From assembly GCA_900316235.1 (NCBI GenBank), contig ONCC01000023.1:1-50260 (forward strand): a DNA stretch of 50,260 nucleotides, given 5' to 3'. Source of the DNA: an uncultured Bacteroidales bacterium (lineage in GTDB: Bacteria; Bacteroidota; Bacteroidia; Bacteroidales; P3). Shown piece by piece: positions 6,806 to 16,831 of this stretch. The stretch's first letter is position 1. Every line of letters begins with the position of its first letter. The position numbers were made by a program, and so were the translations under genes. The notes below the pieces were generated by a model, which saw only the letters and a program-made list of their open reading frames with translations, ran no database searches and was not told where the DNA came from.

Positions 6806-7930
6806 TCAAGCAATCTTGATGCTCATTATCGTGATGTCGTCGTTTTGAGGATGGCCGGCGGCGAAGGTGTTGACGGAGCGGTAGACCTGCTCCACAACGG
6901 CCTTCTCGTCGCTGTCGGCGTCGAGATGCTTCACCACCTCCATCAGACGCTCCTCGCCGTATAGTTCCAGGGCGTCGTTCTCGGCCTCGGTGACACCGTC
7001 GGTGTAGGCCACCAGGCGTGTGCCAGGCTCGAAATCGATACTCTCGGCTACATAGGGGAAATCTTCGAAGAGGCCCGCGGCCAAGTTGCTCTTGACTGGC
7101 AGGAAATAGGGTTCGCCCTGTGGCGGAATGACGACCAACGGGTTATGGCCGGCGTTGCAGTAGTCCATGTGCCCGGTCTTGAGGTCGATGCGGCCCACAA
7201 AGAGGGTGACGAACATGTCGTTGCTGTTGCTGTCGGCCACGCTGTTGTTGATGCGGCTCACCGACTCGTTTAGCTTCAGGTCGAGGGTCGCCACGAAATG
7301 AAGCATGGCGCGGGTAATGGACATCACCAGCGAGGCGGGGACACCCTTGCCGCTCACGTCGCCCACGGCGAAGTGGAGCACGTCGCCCTTGCGGATGAAG
7401 TCGTAGAGGTCGCCGCCCACCTCCTTGGCAGGCTTCACAAGGGCATGCAGCTGCGGTGGGAAGTTTGTGGAGAGCATACCCATCTGGATGGTGCGCGCCA
7501 CGTTGAGTTCCGACTCCATGCGTTCGTTGTCGCTCTTGGTCATCTTCAGCTGCGAGATGTAGTCGGTGATCGAATTTTCCAGGTAGAGAAAGCTGTCGTG
7601 CAGGCGGCGCATCTCGTCCTTGCTGTCGATTTTCGGCAGCTTGGCTTTGAAGTTGCCTTTGGCCATATTCATCGCCGATACCGAGAGTTCGGTGATGGGT
7701 CGCGACATGCGGCGTATCATGCGGCGGCAGAGGAAGAAGAGCACCACCAGACCGATGATTCCCACGATAATGAGGTTGAGGATCTGCTTCCAAGGTGCCG
7801 CGTCCGCCATTTCATGGGCGGAAAGGTACTGCATCGTCAGCCCCACCACAATAAAGGAGATGATGAAGATAACCGACACCATGCCGAGGATTCTCCACGT
7901 TAAACGGTTGGCAAAAGATCTGTTGTTCAT
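6806..7930 (-). CDS. HAMP-domain PP2C (SpoIIE/RsbU-type) serine phosphatase
   Basis: A 374-residue membrane phosphatase. Two membrane segments (about residues 14-34 and 49-67) enclose a periplasmic loop of only about 15 residues. A HAMP linker (RMIRRMSRPITELSVSAMNMAKGNF) and a short coiled coil follow, then a SpoIIE-type PP2C domain with the metal motifs GGDLYDF, GDVSGKGVPASL, YTDGVTEAEN and NDDITIM. Family members dephosphorylate anti-sigma-factor antagonists in partner-switching pathways. The tiny sensor region suggests it responds through the membrane or a partner protein. No partner anti-sigma or STAS gene is adjacent. Confidence 0.88.
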   Translation of the reverse strand: MNNRSFANRLTWRILGMVSVIFIISFIVVGLTMQYLSAHEMADAAPWKQILNLIIVGIIGLVVLFFLCRRMIRRMSRPITELSVSAMNMAKGNFKAKLPKIDSKDEMRRLHDSFLYLENSITDYISQLKMTKSDNERMESELNVARTIQMGMLSTNFPPQLHALVKPAKEVGGDLYDFIRKGDVLHFAVGDVSGKGVPASLVMSITRAMLHFVATLDLKLNESVSRINNSVADSNSNDMFVTLFVGRIDLKTGHMDYCNAGHNPLVVIPPQGEPYFLPVKSNLAAGLFEDFPYVAESIDFEPGTRLVAYTDGVTEAENDALELYGEERLMEVVKHLDADSDEKAVVEQVYRSVNTFAAGHPQNDDITIMSIKIA

Positions 7931-7998
7931 AGGTTAGGGGTTAAAGGGTTCAAGGGGTTTATCAGTTTTGAATTTTTAATTTTTAATTTTTAATTTTC
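7931..7998. repeat. Heptad-like repeats (GGTTAGG-type and TTTTTAA-type)
   Basis: The 71-nt gap between the serine dehydratase and phosphatase genes is almost wholly short 7-bp-period repeats: a GGTTAGG/GGTTAAA-type run (7931-7963) and three TTTTTAA units (about 7974-7994). No promoter is visible, so read-through from the dehydratase gene is likely. Confidence 0.7.
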
Positions 7999-8001
7999 AC
8001 T

Positions 8002-9207
<1,206 letters not shown>

Positions 9208-9241
9208 TATACCTAATATAATATGTTGCAATTCCGATTTG

Positions 9242-9249
9242 CAAAAATA
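9242..9249 (-). promoter_or_regulatory. -7 promoter element (TATTTTTG) for sdaA
   Basis: A TAnnTTTG match on the minus strand, 35 nt before the chosen sdaA ATG. It decides the start codon. Confidence 0.7.
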
Positions 9250-9304
9250 CATCTTTTTTCAATATTGCAGGAAGAAGCCTCAAACTAGTTACAAACCAGT
9301 TATT

Positions 9305-9358
9305 AACACCCTACCATCTCCCTACCAACTCCTACCACGGTGGGTGATGGTAGGGCGT
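9305..9358. repeat. Dispersed palindromic repeat, copy 1 (degenerate)
   Basis: It contains CTACCAACTCCTACC and a shortened right arm. CCCTACCATC (9309-9318) pairs with GATGGTAGGG (9346-9355) around a CCACGG centre. It lies between the divergent sdaA and korA promoters, so it is not simply a terminator here. Confidence 0.75.
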
Positions 9359-9414
9359 TTTTATGTTCCAGGATGATGTTGAAAAATATTTTTTGCAGGG
9401 TTATTTTTATTTTG

Positions 9415-9422
9415 TATATTTG
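9415..9422 (+). promoter_or_regulatory. -7 promoter element (TATATTTG) for korAB
   Basis: A perfect TAnnTTTG match with TTTTTTG about 20 nt upstream as the -33 element; 45 nt before the korA ATG. Confidence 0.75.
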
Positions 9423-9466
9423 CACTTTCAAAATTAATATAAAATAAATATAAACCTATAAATAAT

Positions 9467-11335
9467 ATGTCAGAAAATCAGATAGTTAATAAAGAGGACC
9501 TTGTGGTCCGATTTGCTGGCGACTCGGGTGACGGCATGCAGCTTAGCGGCACGCTGTTCAGCGACGCATCGGCCCTGACCGGTAACGACATCGCCACCTT
9601 CCCCGATTACCCCGCCGAAATCCGTGCTCCGCACAACACCATCGCCGGTGTCTCCGGTTACCAGGTGCATGTGGGTAACCACATCTACTCGAGCGGTGAC
9701 AAGTGCGACATCCTGGTGGCCATGAACCCCGCTGCCTTCAAGTCGCAGCTGAAGTGGGCCAAGAAGGGAGCCACCGTCATCGTTGACATCGACACCTTCA
9801 CCGACGAGGCTATGGAGAAGGCCGGTTACAAAGAGAACCCCTTCACCGACGAGTTGGAGCGCGCCTACACCATCATCAAGGCCCCCATCACCTCGTTCAC
9901 CGAGAAGATCGGTGACGCCCAGGGTGTTGACAAGAAGACCGCCGACAAGAGCCGCAACATGTTTGCCCTCGGCATCATCTTCTACTCGACCCACAAGACC
10001 CTCGACCATACCTTTGCCTATCTGGAGCGCAAGTTCGCCAAGAAACCCGCCGTCATCGCCCTGAACAAGGCCGTGCTGACCGAGGGTTACGAATATGCCG
10101 ACAAGCTGGAGGTGATGCACTCGCATATCTTCGAGGTTGCCCATGCCGACAAGATGGAGAAGGGCCGCTACCGCAACATCACCGGTAACGTGGCCACCGC
10201 TTGGGGTCTGCTCGCCGCCTCTGAGAAGAGCGGCCGCCGTCTCTTCCTCGGCAGACCGACGTCATGGTCGAGCTGGCCAAGCACAAGAGCCTGGGCGCCC
10301 GCGTGTTCCAGGCTGAAGACGAAATTGCCGGTATCTGCTCCGCCATCGGTGCCAGCTATGCCGGTGCACTGGCTTGCACCAGCACCTCCGGTCCCGGCCT
10401 CTCGCTGAAGAGCGAAGCCCTGGGTCTTGCCGTGATGACCGAGCTGCCCTTGGTCGTCGTCGACGTGCAGCGCGGCGGCCCCTCCACGGGTCTGCCCACC
10501 AAGACCGAGCAGAGCGACCTCGACCAGGCCCTCTACGGCCGCAACGGCGAGGCTCCCCTCGTGGTCGTCGCCGCCTCGAGCAGCGCCAACTGCTTCTACT
10601 GGGCCTTCAACGCCGCCAAGATCGCCCTCGAGCACATGACCCCCGTCATCCTGCTCACCGACGGCTACCTGGGCAACGGCAGCCAGCTGTTCCGCATCCC
10701 CAGCATGAAGGATATGCCCGAGATCAAGCCCCGTCTGGCCAAGGAGAACGACCCGAACTACCGTCCGTTCCGCCGCGACCCCGAGACCTACGCCCGCGAA
10801 TGGGCTCTCCCCGGCATGGAAGGCCTGAGCCACCGCGTGGGCGGTCTTGAGAAGTGCCCCGACGGTCCTCTCAGCACCGATCCCGAGAACTCTTGAGAAG
10901 TGCCCCGACGGTCCTCTCAGCACCGATCCCGAGAACCACGCCCTGATGACCAAGAACCGTCAGGAGAAGGTGAACCGCGTGGCCAACTACATCCCCGACC
11001 AGGAGGTGACCGGCGCCAAAGACGCCGACCTGCTCGTGGTGGGCTGGGGCGGCACCAGCGGTGCCCTCACCCTCGCCGTCGAGGAGATGAACAACGAAGG
11101 CAAGAAGGTGGCCTACACCCACTTCAACTACATCTGCCCGCTGCCGAAAAACACCGGCGACATCCTGCGCAAGTACAAGAAGATTGTGGTCTGCGAGCTC
11201 AACAACGGCCAGTTTGCCGGCTACCTGCGCACCCAGTTCCCGGAGTGCCCCATGACCCAGTACAACAAGGTGATGGGCCTGCCCTTCGAGGTTGGCGAGC
11301 TGAAAGAGCACTTCACCAAACTCCTTGAGAAATAA
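9467..11335 (+). pseudogene. korA: 2-oxoacid (2-oxoglutarate):ferredoxin oxidoreductase alpha subunit, disrupted
   Basis: The protein would be about 613 residues: gamma domain first (VVRFAGDSGDGMQLSG), then the alpha domain ([52 protein letters not shown]) and the C-terminal LLVVGWGGTSGAL region. It is interrupted twice. At about 10254/10255 some 19 nt are missing, removing the conserved SYPITPAT motif (LFLG is followed at once by TDVMVEL out of frame). At 10845-10936 a 46-nt tandem duplication shifts the frame back. A ribosome starting at 9467 would stop at 10408. The family oxidises 2-oxoglutarate or related acids with CoA and ferredoxin together with KorB. Real mutations or an assembly fault are both possible. 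Confidence 0.85.
10845..10936 (+). repeat. Perfect 46-nt tandem duplication inside korA
   Basis: Bases 10845-10890 are repeated exactly at 10891-10936. The unit encodes the [15 protein letters not shown] segment; 46 is not a multiple of three, so the duplication changes the frame by +1 and cancels the net shift of the upstream deletion. Confidence 0.95.
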
Positions 11336-11392
11336 TCAGAATACTCAGAATAAATCAGAGTAATCAGAGTAATCAGAAAAAAGCAATAAACA

Positions 11393-12421
11393 ATGGAAAA
11401 GCATTTTGTTCCCAAAGCGGATAAAGAATATACCAAGGCTGATTTCCAGAGCGACCAGATGGTGAAGTGGTGCCCCGGTTGTGGCGACCACGCCATCCTT
11501 GCCGCCCTGTTGGCCACCTTCCCCAAGACGGGTTACAAGAAAGAGAACGTCTGCATGGTCTCCGGTATCGGCTGCTCGAGCCGTATTCCCTACTATGTCG
11601 ACACCTACGGTTTCCACAGCATCCACGGCCGTGCCTGCGCCATTGCCACGGGTGTGAAACTCGCCAACCCCGCCCTCAGCGTGTGGGTGAACATGGGCGA
11701 CGGTGACTCGATGGCCATCGGCGGCAACCACCTCATCCACGCTGTGCGCCGCAACCAGGACCTGAACATCACCATCTTCAATAACGAGATTTACGGCCTC
11801 ACCAAGGGTCAGTACAGCCCCACCACGAAGTTCGGCCAGGTCACCAAGACCTCGCCCTACGGCACGATCGACTACCCCTTCAATCCCGGCGAGCTGGTGA
11901 TGGGCGCCCAGGGCACCTTCTTTGCCCGTACGCTCGACTGCGTGCCCAACCTGAGCACCGACTGCATGACCCGCGCTGCCAAGCATGACGGCTGCTCGGT
12001 GGTCGAGGTGCTGCAGAACTGCGTCATCTTCAACGACAAGACCCACGCCGCCATCACCGACCGCGCCGTCCGCGACGACCGCACCATCGTGCTCGAGCAC
12101 GGCAAGCCCATGCTCTTCGGCAAGAACAAGGAGAAAGGTCTGCGCTTCAACGGCCGCCAACTGGAGGTTGTCACCCTCGGCGAGAACGGCGTCACCATCG
12201 ACGACATCATGGTGCACGACGAGACTACCGAAGACACCGGTATCCACATGATGCTGGCCCACATGGGCGGCGACCTGCCCGTGGCCCTCGGTGTCATCCG
12301 CAACGTCAAGAAAGTCAGCTACACCCAGCTCTACGAGGAGCAGATGGAAGAGCAAATGGCCATCGGCAAATACAAATGCATGGACGACCTGCTCAACAGT
12401 GGCGACACTTGGGAAGTGTGA
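11393..12421 (+). CDS. korB: 2-oxoacid (2-oxoglutarate):ferredoxin oxidoreductase beta subunit
   Basis: The thiamine-diphosphate-binding subunit of KorAB, which oxidatively decarboxylates a 2-oxoacid to acyl-CoA and reduces ferredoxin. 342 residues. WCPGCGDHAI (residues 26-35) and GIGCSSR hold cluster or cofactor ligands; GDGDSMAIGGNH followed by NNEIYGLTKGQYSPT is the TPP/Mg motif. Intact and adjacent to the damaged korA, separated by a 57-nt spacer made of TAATCAGAG-type repeats. Separate ferredoxin (korCD-like) subunits are absent, as in the two-subunit type. If korA is truly broken, KorB has no partner encoded here. A strong terminator follows. Confidence 0.93.
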   Translation: MEKHFVPKADKEYTKADFQSDQMVKWCPGCGDHAILAALLATFPKTGYKKENVCMVSGIGCSSRIPYYVDTYGFHSIHGRACAIATGVKLANPALSVWVNMGDGDSMAIGGNHLIHAVRRNQDLNITIFNNEIYGLTKGQYSPTTKFGQVTKTSPYGTIDYPFNPGELVMGAQGTFFARTLDCVPNLSTDCMTRAAKHDGCSVVEVLQNCVIFNDKTHAAITDRAVRDDRTIVLEHGKPMLFGKNKEKGLRFNGRQLEVVTLGENGVTIDDIMVHDETTEDTGIHMMLAHMGGDLPVALGVIRNVKKVSYTQLYEEQMEEQMAIGKYKCMDDLLNSGDTWEV

Positions 12422-12424
12422 GAT

Positions 12425-12459
12425 TAGTTAAGAGTTAAAAGTTAATAGTTGATAGTTGG
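12425..12459. repeat. Heptad repeat (AGTTAAN)n after korB
   Basis: Five 7-bp units (AGTTAAG, AGTTAAA, AGTTAAT, AGTTGAT, AGTTGGG) run directly into the korB terminator. Confidence 0.75.
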
Positions 12460-12490
12460 GAGGCCGGCATTCTGCCGGCCTCTTGCATTT
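12460..12490 (+). terminator. Intrinsic terminator of korAB
   Basis: A perfect 10-bp stem GAGGCCGGCA/TGCCGGCCTC (12460-12469 with 12473-12482), TTC loop, then a T-rich stretch (TTGCATTTTTCTTTT). Confidence 0.9.
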
Positions 12491-12517
12491 TTCTTTTGCC
12501 GTATTAAATATTTTTTG

Positions 12518-12525
12518 TATCTTTG
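12518..12525 (+). promoter_or_regulatory. -7 promoter element (TATCTTTG) for the subtilisin-like gene
   Basis: A TAnnTTTG match; predicted transcription start near 12532, which excludes the upstream in-frame ATG at 12523 and supports the start at 12550. Confidence 0.75.
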
Positions 12526-12549
12526 CATTTAATATATATATACCGACCC

Positions 12550-14673
12550 ATGAAGAAAATAATATTTACCCTCTTAGCAATGAGCATCTTAGTGGGTGCA
12601 TCGGCGCAGAACAAGAAATGCGGTATCGACACGAAGGCTTTGGTCGCCGAGGAGATAGCCTCTGGGGCCACACATATCAATATGCTGGCCAAGATGGTAC
12701 CGAACTTCGACCGTGGGGTTTTTGAGAAAGCGGGCATCGTCTTCGGAGCTCAAGCGGGACAGATCATCACGCTGCGGGTACCCGTGGAGTCGTTACCCCT
12801 GCTCGAGAGCAGTAAGGAAGTGCTAGAATACAGCATCTCGCACCGTATAGCGGCGCCGGAGTGCAACAACACCCGTTTCGATACCCGCACGGACAGTGTG
12901 CAGGCTGGACTGGGTTTGGACATTGCCGACACGGCCTTCACGGGAGAGAACGTATATATAGGCATCACCGACTGGGGCTTCGACTACACGCACCCCAACT
13001 ACAACAACGGGGAGGGCAACTACCGTCTGGAGATGGCCTGGGACCATTTCCGCCTCGCGGGACCTGCTCCCGAGGGCTTTGACTACGGCACCCTTATCAG
13101 CGGACGCGACAACCTGCTCGCTGCGCGTGGGGACACCTCGAACCTTTACGGATACGGTACTCACGGGACCCATGTTGCGGGCATCTGCGCCGGACGGGGA
13201 GCCCGAGGCAACCACCGTGGGCAGGCACCCAATGCGAAGTTGCTCTTCTGCTCATTCGAACTGGGAGAAAAAGAATGGATGGATGCCGTTGGCTGGATGC
13301 GCCAAGTGGCGCAGGACAGCGCCCGGAGGCTGGTTGTCAATAGCAGTTGGGGCATGTACAGCTTCAGCACCCTTGACGGGACCTCCCTGCTGAGCGAGGC
13401 CATCAACACGTGGTCGGACGAAGGAACGATATTCTGCACCAGCGGTGGCAACAACGGGCGCACCCAGATACCCTTCCATATCAGCCGCAACTTCAACGAA
13501 GAGGCCGATACCCTGCGGACGGTGGCCATCCGCGCCAGCCAAATATACAACATCAGCGAAACAGGGCAGGCGCTGATTATGTGGGGAGAGGCGGGCCACG
13601 ACTTTGCTGCGGGAGTGCGGATATGGAAGAGCAACAGCGTCCATTGGAGAAGTCCGATGTACAATACCGCCGACGGCGATACGGTCATCTACGATACCGT
13701 CTATTGCGGAACCACGAAGGTGGGCTACCGCATCCTGATAGAGCACAGCAACCTGCGGGACAACCGACCTCACATCCAAATGGATGTCGACAGGGTGGAC
13801 GGCATGGAGACGCAGCTCTACATCATTGCTGGCAGCGGGACGGTACATGCGTGGAATATTGCCAACAAGAGGAATCATGCCGGCAACGAAGGATGCTCGT
13901 TCGAGCGCAGACACTCGGGGTTCACGGCCGGCGACGCCCGCTACGGAGTGGGAGAACCCGCCTGTGCCGCGAAATGTATCAGTGTGGCCGCCCACACAGC
14001 CGACCGCAAGGACCGGGAGCTGTACATTGCCGGTGATATTGCCGACTTCAGCAGTGCGGGACCCCTGATCAACGGCGTGATGAAACCCGAGATTTCCGCT
14101 CCCGGCGTGGATGTCATCTCCTCCATCAGCGCGTGGCAACAAGGAGGCAGCTATGCCGCCAAGGACACGATGACGGTAGAGGGGCAGCGGTACATTTGGT
14201 CGGAGATGAGCGGCACCTCGATGTCGAGTCCTGCGGTTACAGGCGCTGTCGCGCTGTTGCTGGAGGCCAATCCCGCCATCACCATCGACCAGCTACGCCA
14301 TAGCATCTTCTCCACGGCGCGCAACGACTCCATCACCGGCCCCATCATCGCCACGGGCGCTATGGATCCCCACTGGGGATGGGGCAAGATAGACACCCGC
14401 AAAGCGGTCAACGAGGCCATCCGCCCCGTAGGCATCAACCAGGTGGAGACCCTGCGACCGAAACTGAGGATTTTCCCGAACCCGGCCACAGGGAGTGTGA
14501 GAGTGATGACCCTCTGCGGCGAACGCCAGATGCTGGAAATATACACGGTGGAAGGGCGCCTGGTGATGCAGACCCCTGTGGAAGCAGAGACGACCCTCGA
14601 CCTAAGCGGCTGGAAGGGTGGATTGTATATCCTCCGTGTAGGCAGCCGTAGCGAGAAACTCATTGTCAAATAA
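12550..14673 (+). CDS. Subtilisin-like (S8) serine protease with T9SS sorting domain
   Basis: A 707-residue secreted protease. A signal peptide (MKKIIFTLLAMSILVGASAQ) is followed by a short propeptide-like region and a peptidase S8 domain with the triad D141 (GITDWGFD), H208 (GTHGTHVAG) and S557 (GTSMSSPAVTG). The long insert between His and Ser is typical of Bacteroidota cell-surface subtilases. Residues about 640-707 (LRIFPNPATGSVRV to SEKLIVK) form a type A C-terminal sorting domain, so export across the outer membrane by the type IX system is expected. Likely a surface or secreted protein-degrading enzyme. Transcribed alone or with DUF6427, which starts 18 nt downstream. Confidence 0.93.
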   Translation: MKKIIFTLLAMSILVGASAQNKKCGIDTKALVAEEIASGATHINMLAKMVPNFDRGVFEKAGIVFGAQAGQIITLRVPVESLPLLESSKEVLEYSISHRIAAPECNNTRFDTRTDSVQAGLGLDIADTAFTGENVYIGITDWGFDYTHPNYNNGEGNYRLEMAWDHFRLAGPAPEGFDYGTLISGRDNLLAARGDTSNLYGYGTHGTHVAGICAGRGARGNHRGQAPNAKLLFCSFELGEKEWMDAVGWMRQVAQDSARRLVVNSSWGMYSFSTLDGTSLLSEAINTWSDEGTIFCTSGGNNGRTQIPFHISRNFNEEADTLRTVAIRASQIYNISETGQALIMWGEAGHDFAAGVRIWKSNSVHWRSPMYNTADGDTVIYDTVYCGTTKVGYRILIEHSNLRDNRPHIQMDVDRVDGMETQLYIIAGSGTVHAWNIANKRNHAGNEGCSFERRHSGFTAGDARYGVGEPACAAKCISVAAHTADRKDRELYIAGDIADFSSAGPLINGVMKPEISAPGVDVISSISAWQQGGSYAAKDTMTVEGQRYIWSEMSGTSMSSPAVTGAVALLLEANPAITIDQLRHSIFSTARNDSITGPIIATGAMDPHWGWGKIDTRKAVNEAIRPVGINQVETLRPKLRIFPNPATGSVRVMTLCGERQMLEIYTVEGRLVMQTPVEAETTLDLSGWKGGLYILRVGSRSEKLIVK

Positions 14674-14691
14674 TTCCACCACTCCTGAGAG

Positions 14692-15678
14692 ATGCTGAAG
14701 CTATTTGAGAAAAGCACCATCGTTCAGGTCATCCTAATCCTTGCGGTGACCGTCCTGCTATGGGTGAAGGCTTTTGCCAATCCCCAGCCCATGGTCCCAA
14801 CGGGGCATTACTCCCCCCTCTACGACTTTCTCTGCCAGCTTGCTCTCTCCCCCACCCTCTCCACCATCTTGGCACTGCTACTAGTAATCGGAGGCGGCGT
14901 TTACCTCAACCTTATTCTGGCCAATGCCAACCTCGTCCCCCAAAACAGTCTGCTCCCCACCCTCTTCTTCGTCATCGCCATGAGCGCCAACACCCCGACG
15001 CTCTCCCCTGCGTTACTGGCGGCCCTCGTCATCGTCGTCATCGTCGAGAGGCTCCTCCTTCACAGCACCCTCTTGACCGTGCCATCCAACAAGATTTTTG
15101 CCACCGCCGCACTCATCGGCATAGCCTCCATGCTCTATCTTCCCGCGCTCTCCCTCATCGTCGCCTATCTCCTCATTGCCATCAACTACCGTCTCTACGG
15201 ATGGCGCGACTGGATGATGCTCCTCCTCGGACTCCTTGCGCCCTACCTCTTCCTATGGTCTGTCCAGCTTTTCACCGACGATCTCCTTCCCAACTTCGTC
15301 CTCATGGGCAACGACCTGAGCGCCATCAGCCCAACAATAGGCGACTGCACCGTCCTTCAGGGCATTGCCAACATCTTCCTTCTGGCAACCTTCATCATCA
15401 GCCTGTTCATTGTCTGGAGCCGTCTCGGAGAAAGACCCGTAGTGTGGCAGAAAAACGGAACAACGGTCATGATTCTCACCGTTGCCGCCATAGCCATGCT
15501 ACCCTTCACACAACTCTTCCCCGTGGACCTCAAGTTCTTCGCCGTCCCCTTCTCCTTCTGCCTATGCCACCGACTCTCCCTTCCCCGCAAGCACACAACG
15601 GGAAGACACAAACCCTGGCGCAACCACCTCTACGACCTCCTCTTCATCCTCATCATAATCGCCGCGATACTATGCTAG
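14692..15678 (+). CDS. DUF6427-like multi-pass membrane protein
   Basis: A 328-residue hydrophobic protein with about nine membrane segments and the N-terminus MLKLFEKSTIVQVILILAVTVLLWVKAF, which I recognise as resembling the Bacteroidota DUF6427 family of unknown function. No catalytic motif is visible. The gene has unusually C-rich wobble positions. It heads a tight run: rnhB starts 7 nt before its stop codon, and DUF6913, dapA and a prenyl synthase follow. Family assignment is from general likeness only. Confidence 0.65.
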   Translation: MLKLFEKSTIVQVILILAVTVLLWVKAFANPQPMVPTGHYSPLYDFLCQLALSPTLSTILALLLVIGGGVYLNLILANANLVPQNSLLPTLFFVIAMSANTPTLSPALLAALVIVVIVERLLLHSTLLTVPSNKIFATAALIGIASMLYLPALSLIVAYLLIAINYRLYGWRDWMMLLLGLLAPYLFLWSVQLFTDDLLPNFVLMGNDLSAISPTIGDCTVLQGIANIFLLATFIISLFIVWSRLGERPVVWQKNGTTVMILTVAAIAMLPFTQLFPVDLKFFAVPFSFCLCHRLSLPRKHTTGRHKPWRNHLYDLLFILIIIAAILC

Positions 15679-16271
15679 CCCCTTATCTTATAGCAGGACG
15701 CCGCGAAGCGGGATGCGACGAGGCAGGACGTGGCCCCCTCGCAGGGCCCGTCGTTGCCGCCGCCGTCATTCTCCCAGCCGACTACCACAACGAACTGCTC
15801 AACGACTCAAAACAACTCACAGAGCGCCAGCGCGACCGGCTGCGCACCGAGATAGAACGCGAGGCAGCAGCTTGGGCTGTCGCTGTGGTGGAACCCGAAG
15901 AAATCGACCGTCTCAACATCCTCCATGCTTCCACCCATGCCATGTGTGTGGCCGTGCAGCAGCTCGCCATGAAGCCCGACTTTCTCCTCATCGACGGCAA
16001 CCGGTTCTACAACGAGACCGACATCCCCTACCAGTGCATCGTCAAAGGCGATGCCAAATACATGTCCATCGCCGCCGCCAGCATCCTGGCCAAAACCCAC
16101 CGCGACGAAATCATGTGCCAACTGCACCAACAATACCCCCTCTATGGCTGGGACCACAACAAAGGCTACCCCACCGCCGAACACTACCAAGCCATTGAGC
16201 AACATGGGGTCACGCCCCACCACCGCCGTTCTTTCAACCTCTACAGACAAAAAACACTATTTGAGAATTAA
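15672..16271 (+). CDS. rnhB: Ribonuclease HII
   Basis: It cleaves the RNA strand of RNA-DNA hybrids and single ribonucleotides in DNA, in the cytoplasm. 199 residues, normal for the family. The metal-binding acidic residues lie in GCDEAGRGPLAGPV (D16, E17), LIDGN (D108) and KTHRDE (D145), with DSKQLTE and KGDAKYMSIAAASILAK as further signatures. Start chosen at ATG 15672, which overlaps the upstream gene by 7 nt; the open frame extends far upstream only because it shadows that gene. Expression is probably coupled to DUF6427. Confidence 0.95.
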   Translation: MLAPYLIAGRREAGCDEAGRGPLAGPVVAAAVILPADYHNELLNDSKQLTERQRDRLRTEIEREAAAWAVAVVEPEEIDRLNILHASTHAMCVAVQQLAMKPDFLLIDGNRFYNETDIPYQCIVKGDAKYMSIAAASILAKTHRDEIMCQLHQQYPLYGWDHNKGYPTAEHYQAIEQHGVTPHHRRSFNLYRQKTLFEN

Positions 16272-16285
16272 TAGATAATAGTCAT

Positions 16286-16825
16286 ATGCTGGAATTCATT
16301 AAAAACTTTCGCCGCAAGCAAATCATCCGCGACCTCAAAGCCGCGCCGCGCGACAAACGCATCGAAAACATCAGCGAAATCAAAACCCTCGGCGTCATCT
16401 GCCGTCTTGACAACGAACAGAACTGGACCATCCTCAACCATTTTGCCAAAGTGATGGAAAACCAAGGAAAAGAAGTCCACATCATTGCCCTTCAGGAGGA
16501 TGACATCAACTTCGTCGTCACCCACCAGGCCACCACCATTTGCCGCACCAAAACCGACATCAATTTCTGGGGTCTCCCATCGGCGGCCTCCATCCAAGAC
16601 TTTGTCTCCAACAACTACGACCTCCTCATCGACACCATCGGCGAAGAGCACTTCTTCTCTCGCTACCTCGCCCTTCGCACCACCGCCAGCCTCAAGGTGG
16701 TCTACGCCACCCCGGCCGAAGACCCCAGCGAAATCTTCGACCTCATCATCCGCGGCGACGGCCGTCTTGAACTGAAGAATTTCTTCAACAACATCATAGA
16801 GTATTTAGGAATGATTAAGAAATAA
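16286..16825 (+). CDS. DUF6913-like conserved Bacteroidota protein
   Basis: A 179-residue soluble protein starting MLEFIKNFRRKQIIRDLKAA. It has an alternating beta-alpha pattern (IKTLGVICRLDNEQNW, YDLLIDTIGE, SLKVVYATPAEDPSEIFDLIIRGDG) suggestive of a Rossmann-like or glycosyltransferase-B-like half domain, without catalytic residues I can name. It resembles the DUF6913 family, which in Bacteroidota commonly sits just before dapA as here (6-nt gap). Function unknown. Confidence 0.65.
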   Translation: MLEFIKNFRRKQIIRDLKAAPRDKRIENISEIKTLGVICRLDNEQNWTILNHFAKVMENQGKEVHIIALQEDDINFVVTHQATTICRTKTDINFWGLPSAASIQDFVSNNYDLLIDTIGEEHFFSRYLALRTTASLKVVYATPAEDPSEIFDLIIRGDGRLELKNFFNNIIEYLGMIKK

Positions 16826-16831
16826 CGCATT

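Noticed and set aside
6730..6813. A 28-residue N-terminal extension of the kinase-like protein.
   Set aside because: It lies in the intergenic gap and lacks family similarity; the fold starts at MKYIYIINGR.
10264..10896. The three korA segments as separate small genes.
   Set aside because: Together they make one KorA of normal length; the breaks coincide with a deletion and a perfect duplication, not with start signals.
14760..15671. An upstream extension of the RNase HII frame by about 300 residues.
   Set aside because: It overlaps the DUF6427-like gene in another frame, is Pro/His/Arg-rich nonsense, and RNase HII homology begins at 15672.
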